A stretch of 62,500 bases of DNA, from positions 1 through 62,500 of the forward strand of contig NZ_WITC01000139.1 of assembly GCF_009601505.1 (NCBI RefSeq). Reading direction: 5' to 3'. Under the pieces are notes generated by a model. The model was not told the DNA's origin, ran no database searches, and saw nothing but the letters and a program-made list of their open reading frames with translations. Below, one piece after another: positions 15,545-22,509 of the stretch. Position 1 is the first letter of the stretch, and every line of letters starts with the position of its first letter. The translations under genes and the position numbers were made by a program. This DNA comes from Sinorhizobium terangae (GTDB lineage: Bacteria; Pseudomonadota; Alphaproteobacteria; Rhizobiales; Rhizobiaceae).

Positions 15545-15727
15545 ATGAAAGTCAAACTCACAGTCTCGCGCGGCGGTCCCGATGGAACCTTCGCACCCGG
15601 CGAGGAGATCGACGTAAGCGACGCGGAGGCCCAGCGCATGTTCGATGCCGGGCAGGCCATTCCGGTTCGCAGCGAAAAGCCGGAGACGGCGACGCGTAAG
15701 GACAAGTCCGAGAAGGCGGTGAAGTAG
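15545..15727 (+). CDS. Small head-region protein, 60 aa
   Basis: ATG 15545 follows GAAGGAGAAG. The product (MKVKLTVSRGGPDGTFAPGE...) has a small beta-rich N-terminal part with the phrase EEIDVSDAEAQRMFDAGQAIPV and a charged lysine-rich tail. Comparable short proteins lie between capsid and connector genes in many siphoviruses and may be head-fibre or assembly proteins; I make no firm call. Confidence 0.65.
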   Translation: MKVKLTVSRGGPDGTFAPGEEIDVSDAEAQRMFDAGQAIPVRSEKPETATRKDKSEKAVK

Positions 15728-15728
15728 C

Positions 15729-16313
15729 ATGTGGTCGGGCGTTTCCGTGTCGACCAAACCCGGTGGCGAGTTGATCAGTATCGCGAAACTGAAGTCACGT
15801 TTGCGCATCGACGTTGCCGACGATGACGAGATGCTCGGCGATATGCTCAAGGGTGCGATTGCTCGCATCGACGGGCCGAACGGGATCGGTGTCGCCATGC
15901 TCAAGCAGACGTGGCGGAAATCCATGGATTGCTTCCCGTCCTGCATCATGTTGCCGGGGGCGCCGATCAAGGGCGTCACCTCCATCACCTACGTCAACAA
16001 TGACGGTGTCACACAAACGCTCGCGGCAGATAAGTACCGCGTCGACCTGAATAAGGAGCCGGTGCGCGTCGAGCCCGCCTATGGTTTGTCCTGGCCGTCG
16101 TCGCGCGATGTGATCGGGGCCGTCACGGTGGAATACGAGGTAGGCGAGAACAGCGCCGCAGACGTGCACGCGGATCTCATCGACGCCGTCTGCCTGATTG
16201 TTGGGCACCGCTATGCCAATCGCGAGGCGGTTTCTGAGGATGCGGCGCACGCATTGCCGCTCGGGGTGGAGTGGATTTTGCAAGAGCACGTCCGCTGCCA
16301 CGTAACTGCGTGA
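15729..16313 (+). CDS. Head-tail connector protein (gp6-like), 194 aa
   Basis: A gp6-like connector that sits under the portal. The N-terminal helical part ISIAKLKSRLRIDVADDDEMLGDML is typical of the family (residues about 17-45), followed by a beta-rich domain and a final helical DAVCLIVGHRYANREAV. The ATG lies one nt after the previous TAG. Its place after the capsid genes and before the head-closure gene agrees. Confidence 0.82.
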   Translation: MWSGVSVSTKPGGELISIAKLKSRLRIDVADDDEMLGDMLKGAIARIDGPNGIGVAMLKQTWRKSMDCFPSCIMLPGAPIKGVTSITYVNNDGVTQTLAADKYRVDLNKEPVRVEPAYGLSWPSSRDVIGAVTVEYEVGENSAADVHADLIDAVCLIVGHRYANREAVSEDAAHALPLGVEWILQEHVRCHVTA

Positions 16314-16319
16314 GGATCG

Positions 16320-16658
16320 ATGCCTGGGGCTGGCAAACTCGACCGGCGGATCACCATTGAGCGCGAGACCGAGACGGGGCGCAATGAGGTCAATGAGCCG
16401 GTTTATGAATGGACCGCGCTTACGACGGTTTGGGCGCGTCGTCGCGATGCGAGCGATGGGGAGCGGGAAGCGGCGGGGCAGGTTGGTTCGACGCTCATGA
16501 CGCGGTTTGTCGTTCGCTCCTCGAGCGTCACGCGCACGGTCACGCCCGTCGATCGGCTGAACTATTCCGATGCGACCTGGAACATCCTCGGTGTGAAAGA
16601 GACCGAGGAGGGGCGGAACCGTTTCATCGAAATCACTGCGATCAGGGATGCCGACTGA
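16320..16658 (+). CDS. Head closure / head-tail adaptor protein, 112 aa
   Basis: Matches the SPP1 gp16-like head-tail joining family: GKLDRRITIERETETGRNEVNEPV at the start, then WARRRDASDGEREAAGQV and a C-terminal FIEITAIRD strand. These small beta-barrel proteins close the connector after packaging. The stop overlaps the next ATG. Confidence 0.85.
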   Translation: MPGAGKLDRRITIERETETGRNEVNEPVYEWTALTTVWARRRDASDGEREAAGQVGSTLMTRFVVRSSSVTRTVTPVDRLNYSDATWNILGVKETEEGRNRFIEITAIRDAD

Positions 16659-17110
16659 TGCGTTTCAAGGTCAAAGTCGAAGGCCTGAAGGAGCTGGATC
16701 GCGCTCTGCAGGATCTGAAGCAGGTCACTGCGAAGGGCGTGGCGCGGCGTGTGCTGCTGAAGGCGGCGACGCCGATCGCGGAGGCGGGGCGGTCGAATGC
16801 TCCGCTCGGGCCGACCGGGAACCTGAAGGCCTCCTATGGTGTCGGCACGAAGCTGACGAAGCGGCAGGCGAAGCTGCACAGGAAACAGAGCCCGGTGGAA
16901 GTCTTCGCCGGGCCGAACGATCCGGCTGCGGTGCAGACCGAATTCGGCAACGAGCATCAGGCGGCGGAGCCGCATCTGCGGCCGGCGTGGGATGCGAACA
17001 AGGACCGTGCGCTCGACATCGTCAGCAAGGAACTCGGGACCGAGATCTCCAAGGCGGCGAAGCGGGCGGCGCGCAAGGCCGCGCGAGAAGCGGCAAAAAT
17101 TGGCGGCTAA
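16658..17110 (+). CDS. Tail component, HK97 gp10-like, 150 aa
   Basis: The phrase FKVKVEGLKELDRALQDL followed by AAAPI-type helix (LLKAATPIAEAGRSNAP) and TGNLKASYGVGT is characteristic of the HK97 gp10 family, which joins tail to head. A C-terminal Lys/Ala-rich helix (KAAKRAARKAAREAAKIGG) is basic. The ATG overlaps the upstream stop (TGATG). Confidence 0.85.
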   Translation: MRFKVKVEGLKELDRALQDLKQVTAKGVARRVLLKAATPIAEAGRSNAPLGPTGNLKASYGVGTKLTKRQAKLHRKQSPVEVFAGPNDPAAVQTEFGNEHQAAEPHLRPAWDANKDRALDIVSKELGTEISKAAKRAARKAAREAAKIGG

Positions 17111-17113
17111 CCC

Positions 17114-17512
17114 ATGGAAGCAGCATTGACAACGCTTCTCACCGGCGATGCCCGGGTGAAGCTGCTTGCCGGCACCAAAGTGCACTGGGTGCGAGCGCCA
17201 CAGGAGACTGTGCCGCCGTATGCGGTGCTGCAGGTCATATCCAGCCGCGACGATTATCACTCGCAGGGGCCTTCCGGGCTCACCGATGCGCGCGTGCAGA
17301 TCGATGCCTATGCCGGCACCTATCTCGCCGCCAAGCGGCTTTCCGACGCGATCCTCGCCGTCCTCTCCGGCTATCGCGGCATAGTTTCCGGCGTGCGGCT
17401 GCAGGGCGGCTTCGTCGACAACCGCCGGGACTTCCCGGCCTCCAGCAGCGGCGATGTGATGCCGCTGTTCCGGCGCTCCGCCGACATCATCATCTGGCAT
17501 TCCAGCCTCTGA
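17114..17512 (+). CDS. Tail completion protein (DUF3168), 132 aa
   Basis: A tail terminator of the DUF3168 / gpU-like family: MEAALTTLLTGDARVKLLAGTKVHW, then VPPYAVLQVISS and ARVQIDAYAGTYLAAKRLSD, are typical positions. It caps the growing tail tube and joins it to the head. Three nt separate it from the upstream gene. Confidence 0.85.
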   Translation: MEAALTTLLTGDARVKLLAGTKVHWVRAPQETVPPYAVLQVISSRDDYHSQGPSGLTDARVQIDAYAGTYLAAKRLSDAILAVLSGYRGIVSGVRLQGGFVDNRRDFPASSSGDVMPLFRRSADIIIWHSSL

Positions 17513-17525
17513 AAGGGAGCCTATC

Positions 17526-18215
17526 ATGGCAGACACTGAAGCATCCATTGGCTACGGCATCACTTTCGAGATGGCCGATGCCGCTACGCCTACCGTCTTC
17601 ACCTACATCGCGGAAATCTACGATGTGACGCCGCCGTCGGACGAAACCGACCAGGTCGACGCGACGCACATGCAGAGCCCGGGCCGGAACCGCGAATTCA
17701 TCGAAGGTCTCACCGATCCTGGTGAAGCCTCCTTCGAGATGAACTATGTTCCGGGTTCCGCTTCGGACAAGGCGCTGATCGCCGCCAAGGGCAAGCGCAA
17801 GTGGTGCCGCGTCACATTCCCGAACGGGGCGCAGACGCTGTTCTACGGCATTCGCCAGACCTACGAAAAGTCCGCGCCGACCGATGACAAGATGACCGCG
17901 ACGGTCACCTTCAAGGTTTCGGGTGAACCGATCCACACAGATCCGGCGGCACCGCGCAACATCGCGCTTCCCGCGATCACCGGCACGGCGAAGGTGGGCG
18001 CGCCTCTCGTCCTCGATGGCGGTATCTGGGCGGGTGCGGAGCGCTTCGAATACCAGTGGCAGGCGGATGCCACCGACATTGTCGGTGCGACGGGTCTCTC
18101 CTACGTTCCGGTCTCCGGTGATGTCGGCAAGGTGATCACCTGCGAGGTGACCGGCTACAACGACGATTTCAACACAATGGCCGAATCGGCCGCGACGGCT
18201 GCTGTCATCGCGTAA
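17526..18215 (+). CDS. Major tail tube protein with C-terminal Ig-like domain, 229 aa
   Basis: Residues 1 to about 135 match siphovirus tube proteins (GYGITFEMADAATPTVFTYI, VDATHMQSPGRNREFIEG, and FRVTFPNGAQT-like strands). Residues about 143-229 form an added beta domain beginning ALPAITGTAKVGAPLVLDGG and containing FEYQWQADATDIVGATG, typical of Ig-like surface domains that decorate tubes. A good GGGAG precedes the ATG. Order: tail completion - tube - chaperone, as expected. Confidence 0.9.
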   Translation: MADTEASIGYGITFEMADAATPTVFTYIAEIYDVTPPSDETDQVDATHMQSPGRNREFIEGLTDPGEASFEMNYVPGSASDKALIAAKGKRKWCRVTFPNGAQTLFYGIRQTYEKSAPTDDKMTATVTFKVSGEPIHTDPAAPRNIALPAITGTAKVGAPLVLDGGIWAGAERFEYQWQADATDIVGATGLSYVPVSGDVGKVITCEVTGYNDDFNTMAESAATAAVIA

Positions 18216-18224
18216 GGATCACCC

Positions 18225-18593
18225 ATGACGAACAACGTGCGGGGTGTCGTCACCCAAGAGATCGACGGCAAGGCCTACGGCTTCCGGCTAGGCGCCAATG
18301 AGTGGTGCGAGCTGGAAGACGATCTTGGCAAAGGTACGAGTGCCATCGTCAAGGACATCGAGATCATGGCCCGGTCGAACGATGTCGACATGCGCCTCTT
18401 CCGTTCGATTTTCCGCGCCGCCTTGAGCTACTCCGAGCCTGAGGCCACGGCACGGGATGCGGGCGATCTGATGGAGAAAATGGGCATGGAGAGCGCCGGT
18501 CTGCTCGTGGTCAAGATCATCCAGGCCGGAATGCCGAAAGTGGAGGCGAAGGGCGGCAGGGGAAAGCCTCAAAGAGCAGTGAGACGCCGATAG
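18225..18593 (+). CDS. Tail assembly chaperone, short form (G-like), 122 aa
   Basis: A GTA-gp10-like tail assembly chaperone (DGKAYGFRLGANEWCELEDDLG then FRSIFRAALSYSEPEATARDAGDLMEKMG). In siphoviruses these are made as a short form and a -1 frameshifted long form (G and GT in lambda) and keep the tape measure soluble. A GGGAAAG slippery heptamer and a downstream stem lie near its 3' end, so a longer fusion is expected. The 0-frame ends after a basic tail at TAG 18591-18593. Confidence 0.85.
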   Translation: MTNNVRGVVTQEIDGKAYGFRLGANEWCELEDDLGKGTSAIVKDIEIMARSNDVDMRLFRSIFRAALSYSEPEATARDAGDLMEKMGMESAGLLVVKIIQAGMPKVEAKGGRGKPQRAVRRR

Positions 18594-18611
18594 ACTGGCA
18601 ATCGCTGCTCT
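18560..18611 (+). promoter_or_regulatory. -1 programmed ribosomal frameshift signal
   Basis: The heptamer G-GGA-AAG (18560-18566) is in the correct phase (X XXY YYZ). After a 6-nt spacer, AGAGCAGTGA (18573-18582) pairs with TCGCTGCTCT (18602-18611) over 10 bp (one G-U) around a 19-nt loop. Position, phase and spacer are those of a classic -1 frameshift site. Confidence 0.88.
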
Positions 18612-18898
18612 CCTCCTGGGTCGAGGTCGGGCAGGACCCGGCCCACTTCTGGAATCTGACTCTTCGCGAGATCGACGTCATCGTCAGCGGGGCGGTTGCG
18701 AACCAGCGCAAGCGGCAAAACGAACTGCTGACGGCCGCCTGGTTCATGGCGCGCCTCAGTGCCTACGCGCCTGCGAAGGCGAAGGACTTCATCAAACTGG
18801 AGAAGATCCTTCTCCGCGATGATCGACAACAGACTGCCAAGTCCGACTGGCGCGACGTGTTCGCCAAAGTCCGGGCGTGGGGTAGCAAGCAAGGCTAA
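18566..18898 (+). CDS. Frameshift extension of the tail assembly chaperone (T part of GT-like fusion)
   Basis: After slipping at 18560-18566 the ribosome continues with GCC TCA AAG AGC and reads an open frame to TAA at 18896-18898. It adds about 110 residues (a full GT-like protein of about 224 aa). The extension includes DWQSLLSSWVEVGQDPAHFWNLTLREIDVI, typical for phage tail chaperone C-terminal parts. No ATG with a ribosome site supports an independent gene here: the first residues after the slip are not preceded by any start in this phase. The tape-measure gene begins 4 nt after its stop. Confidence 0.85.
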   Translation, partial: ASKSSETPIDWQSLLSSWVEVGQDPAHFWNLTLREIDVIVSGAVANQRKRQNELLTAAWFMARLSAYAPAKAKDFIKLEKILLRDDRQQTAKSDWRDVFAKVRAWGSKQG

Positions 18899-18901
18899 TC
18901 C

Positions 18902-20809
18902 ATGAACGCTGTGATCGGTGCGCTCCGCGTCGTGCTGGGGCTCGACAGTGCTGCCTTCGAGAAGGGGGCTTCGAACAGCCAGCGGACGCTTTCGAAGCTC
19001 GGCAAGAGCATGCAGAGCTTTGGCGCGACCATGTCGGCGCGCGTCACTGCGCCGCTAGCTGCAGCCGGCGCGGCGATCACGGCCGCGCTCTCCGGTGTCG
19101 CCAGCGATATCTCCAGTCTGCAGAATTCCGCCAAGGTCGCCGGCGCTGGCTTCCAGGAGTTTCAGAAGCTTGCCTTTGCCGCAAAGACGGTGGGTATAGA
19201 AAGCGACAAGCTCGGCGACATCTACAAGGACGTGAACGATAAGGTCGGCGACTTCCTGCAGAATGGCGGCGGGGAGATGGCCGATTTTTTCACGAACATC
19301 GCGCCGAAGGTTGGCGTGACGGCCGAGGCCTTCCGCAATCTCTCCGGTCCGCAGGCGCTGCAGCTCTATTACGACTCCCTGCAGAAGGCGGGTCTCAGCC
19401 AGGCGGAAATGACCTTCTATATGGAAGCGGTCGCTGACGAGGCGACGGCGCTCATTCCGTTGCTGCAGAACAACGGCGCGGAATTTGCGCGCCTTGGCGA
19501 CCGGGCGAGCGAGCTTGGCTCGGTATTCTCCGACGAGGCTGCAGCGCAAGCCGCGAAGTTCAACACCTCCATGGCTGAACTCGGTGCGTCGCTACGCTCG
19601 CTCGCCGTCGTAATCGCCAACAGCGGGATCATCGAATGGGTGACACAGGCGGTGCAGACGATCACCGGCTTCGTTCAGCACCTCTCACAGACAAACCCGG
19701 AAATCGTCAAATGGGGCGTCGTCGTCGGTGGTCTCGCCGCGATCATCGGTCCCGTCGTCGCGGCGCTCGGGCTGATGGTGAGCGCGATCGCCGCGATCGG
19801 CGTTCCGGTCGCCGCGGCGATCGCGGGTATAACCGCGCTCGCGGCCGCCGTCGTTGCCTTTTGGCCGGAGATACAGGCGGCGTGGGACTGGGTGAAGAAG
19901 CTCGTCGACGTCTTCGTCGAGCTCCACGCACGGGCGCTCGTGGCCGTCATCCAAAAGTTTCAGGAACTAGGGACTTCGATCCGGACGGCGCTTTCCGGCG
20001 TGGTCGCCGAGGTGGTCTCTGCTTTCAAGGCTCTTCCCGGCGTCATGATGCAGATCGGCGCCGACATCATTAACGGTCTCATTCAGGGCATCAAAGCGCA
20101 GTGGGAGAATGTCAAGACCGGCGTTTCCGACATCGCCTCCGGGATCAAGAGCACCTTCACCAGCTTCTTCGAGATCCATTCTCCGTCGCGCGTGATGGAA
20201 GGGATCGGCATGAACATCATGCAGGGTCTCGGGATCGGCATGGACGGGTCGAGCGCACCTGTTCTCGCTACGGCCCAGAACGTCGCCGGCGGCATCCGTG
20301 GTGCTTTCGACGGGATGGAGAATGTCGGGTCCGGCCTCGGCGACGGCATCAGCGGCGCCTTCGACAGCGTCGGATCTTCGCTGGCCGAAGCGATCAAGGG
20401 CACGAAGGAGTGGCGCGACGTGGCGCTCGATGCGCTCAGCAGCATCGCGTCCAGCCTGCTGTCGACGATGAACTTTGGCGGTGGCTTCGGCGGTGGCCTG
20501 CTCAAGGGGCTGCTTGGCGGCCTGGTCGGTTTCCAGAATGGCGGCTCGTTTCAGGTTGGTGGGGCAGGGGGCATCGACAGTCAGATGGTCGCCTTTCGCG
20601 CAAGCCCGAATGAGACGGTCAGCATCACCAAGCCTGGGCAGCGGACGGGCGGCGGCACTTACGCGCCGACTTACAACATCGACGCGCGCGGCGCCGATCA
20701 GGCGGCGATTGCGCGGCTGGAGCGGGGGTTGGCGGAGCGCGACCGGACGGAATCGAAGCGCGTTGCCGGTTATGAGCATGCGCGCACGACGCGGAATACG
20801 AGGGCCTGA
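18902..20809 (+). CDS. Tail tape measure protein, 635 aa
   Basis: Sets tail length. The product is long, Ala-rich and helical, with a coiled-coil front (SNSQRTLSKLGKSMQSFGAT), a hydrophobic middle with several membrane-like segments (VVVGGLAAIIGPVVAALGLM, VAAAIAGITALAAAVVAF), and a Gly-rich C-terminus with the phrase EIHSPSRVMEGIG, common to this protein class. For a tape of this size a tail of the order of 95 nm would be expected by the usual 0.15 nm per residue rule. The stop overlaps the next ATG. Confidence 0.95.
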   Translation: MNAVIGALRVVLGLDSAAFEKGASNSQRTLSKLGKSMQSFGATMSARVTAPLAAAGAAITAALSGVASDISSLQNSAKVAGAGFQEFQKLAFAAKTVGIESDKLGDIYKDVNDKVGDFLQNGGGEMADFFTNIAPKVGVTAEAFRNLSGPQALQLYYDSLQKAGLSQAEMTFYMEAVADEATALIPLLQNNGAEFARLGDRASELGSVFSDEAAAQAAKFNTSMAELGASLRSLAVVIANSGIIEWVTQAVQTITGFVQHLSQTNPEIVKWGVVVGGLAAIIGPVVAALGLMVSAIAAIGVPVAAAIAGITALAAAVVAFWPEIQAAWDWVKKLVDVFVELHARALVAVIQKFQELGTSIRTALSGVVAEVVSAFKALPGVMMQIGADIINGLIQGIKAQWENVKTGVSDIASGIKSTFTSFFEIHSPSRVMEGIGMNIMQGLGIGMDGSSAPVLATAQNVAGGIRGAFDGMENVGSGLGDGISGAFDSVGSSLAEAIKGTKEWRDVALDALSSIASSLLSTMNFGGGFGGGLLKGLLGGLVGFQNGGSFQVGGAGGIDSQMVAFRASPNETVSITKPGQRTGGGTYAPTYNIDARGADQAAIARLERGLAERDRTESKRVAGYEHARTTRNTRA

Positions 20810-21531
20810 TGGGACGGTTGATTTCGATGCCGAACGGACTGCGGCCGCGTTCGATGACGCCGCTTTCCGGTCCTCGCGTGGTCGGCGGGGCAGCGAACAC
20901 GTCGATCGGGAACTTCTCGCAGACGGTTGCTTCGCCCTTCGGCGCCTGGCGCTGGGAATTCGTGTTTCCGGTTTCGAAGGATGCGAAGTTCCGGCGGTAT
21001 CGCGGTTGGGCGACGGCGCTGCATGGCGGCGCCAATGCGACGCGCGTGCCATTTGGCGACCCGGACATGATGACCCTGCTTGAAGCCGGCCTGACGGTGA
21101 CTAGTGCGCACGAGCGGTTCGGGCTGCCATGGGGCAATGGCGAGCCGTGGAGCAACGGGCAGAACTGGAGCGTGACGGCGCCGAATGTGCCGGTCGCGGC
21201 CGCCGCCTCGCTCGATGCCTCGATCATCCGCCTCGAAGATGAATTCTGGGGCCATCGGCTGCAGATGGGAGACTATCTCGGCTTCTTCCCGCTCCACTTC
21301 GGGCTCTACACGATCACCGAGGAGCGGGGTGACGGTGAATACCGGATCTGGCCGCCGCTTCGCAAGGCGCTGACAGTCGACGACTTCGCGACGCTCTATC
21401 CGACAATGGCGATGCGGCTGGAAAGCGAAGATGCGGCGAGTGCGGCGCGTGGCGTCGCCTATGCCGAAGAGGCGAGCGTGACGCTGATCGAAGTCTTCGA
21501 CTACGACGTCAGGGACTATTTCGCGGATTGA
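20809..21531 (+). CDS. Phage tail-tip protein, 240 aa
   Basis: Position between tape measure and hub proteins is that of distal-tail proteins. The product is rich in aromatic and Gly residues (FGAWRWEFVFPVSKDAKFRRYRGWATALHGG) and repeatedly beta-strand forming. It is similar in placement to the GTA/rhizobial phage gp12-like distal tail proteins, but I cannot confirm a family. TGATG links it to the tape gene. Confidence 0.7.
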   Translation: MGRLISMPNGLRPRSMTPLSGPRVVGGAANTSIGNFSQTVASPFGAWRWEFVFPVSKDAKFRRYRGWATALHGGANATRVPFGDPDMMTLLEAGLTVTSAHERFGLPWGNGEPWSNGQNWSVTAPNVPVAAAASLDASIIRLEDEFWGHRLQMGDYLGFFPLHFGLYTITEERGDGEYRIWPPLRKALTVDDFATLYPTMAMRLESEDAASAARGVAYAEEASVTLIEVFDYDVRDYFAD

Positions 21532-21533
21532 TC

Positions 21534-22118
21534 ATGGCGAACCTGTTTTCTGCTGATGACATGGCGTTCCTGCGCCGGCCGCACATTGCGCGGGCGTGGT
21601 TCGCGGATATCGATCTGCCCTCCGGCCGCTGGCGGCTGCACAATGGCGTCGGGCGCAAGACCGTCGGCGGCTTCGAGTGGCGTGGGGTCTCCGATCCCGC
21701 CGGCGGTCAGCTCGTTTCGATCGGCGCCGTCGAGGATCCGCGCTTCGGGCAAGCGGCGAAAATTGATGTGGTGATTGCCGGCACCAATGTCGAATTCCTG
21801 CGCTCGGTCAAGGATCAGGGTCGGCAGATCGAGGGACGGCTTGCCGACGTCTACTGGTGCGCCTTCGACCAGGAGACGCAAGAGGTCTGGTCCTCGGGGC
21901 TGAAGAAGCTCTTTCCCGGCTACCTCTCTTCGCCAAAAATCCGCTGGAGCGGCGTCGGCGTGCGGACCGTCTCCTTCACCATAGAAAGCCTTTGGCACTC
22001 GCAGAACTTCCCCTTCGGTGGCAAGTGGACGCCGGCGGACCAGCAGGCGCGCTATCCCGGCGACAAGGGGCTCGAATTCGTCGGCGTGAAGGTGCAGGAG
22101 ATCATCCGTGCGGACTGA
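21534..22118 (+). CDS. Phage tail protein, 194 aa
   Basis: ATG 21534 is 2 nt after the previous stop (a TTG at 21528 is also in frame). The protein is beta-rich (ADIDLPSGRWRLHNGVGRK, GGFEWRGVSDPAGGQLVSIG) and has no obvious signal or membrane segment. In tail modules of this kind a protein of this size is part of the tip/baseplate. It overlaps the next gene by 11 nt. Assigned by position. Confidence 0.65.
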   Translation: MANLFSADDMAFLRRPHIARAWFADIDLPSGRWRLHNGVGRKTVGGFEWRGVSDPAGGQLVSIGAVEDPRFGQAAKIDVVIAGTNVEFLRSVKDQGRQIEGRLADVYWCAFDQETQEVWSSGLKKLFPGYLSSPKIRWSGVGVRTVSFTIESLWHSQNFPFGGKWTPADQQARYPGDKGLEFVGVKVQEIIRAD

Positions 22119-22509
22119 TCTTGCCGAACCGCTGCGCGCTTTCCTCGAGGAGGCGCAGGAGAGCGAGAGCGTCTGGGGCGTTTCCGACTGCTCCAAATGG
22201 GCGGCGTCGTGGGTCGAGCAGGTGCATGGCCGCAAGATCGCTCTGCCGCGCTGGAAAAGCCGCGAGGAGGCGCATCGGCTGATTGCGCGAGCTGGCTCGC
22301 TCGAAGCGCTCTGGTCAGAGGCGCTCGCCGACTTCGGGCTTTTCCAATGTGGCGTGCCGCAGCTCGGCGACGTCGGCGTCATCGAAACCGGCCGCTACGG
22401 GCAGGTCGGCGGCATCTTTCTTCATGGGGAATATTTCGCGTGGCGCGCAGAGACGGGCGTCGCGTTCCTCGTTCCCCGTCTAATCGTCAAGACCTGGTCG
22501 ATCGTATGA
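22108..22509 (+). CDS. DUF6950/NlpC-like tail-tip peptidase candidate, 133 aa
   Basis: Starts with GTG 22108 overlapping the upstream gene. DCSKWAASWVEQVHG (about 27-41) puts a Cys at the start of a helix, as in NlpC/P60-like enzymes and the DUF6950 family. A His-containing strand follows (GGIFLHGEYFAW, with His near 110). Such proteins may locally open peptidoglycan during infection. The rest (VGVIETGRYGQVGGIF) is the usual beta-rich end. A catalytic triad cannot be fully verified by eye. Confidence 0.65.
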   Translation: MRTDLAEPLRAFLEEAQESESVWGVSDCSKWAASWVEQVHGRKIALPRWKSREEAHRLIARAGSLEALWSEALADFGLFQCGVPQLGDVGVIETGRYGQVGGIFLHGEYFAWRAETGVAFLVPRLIVKTWSIV

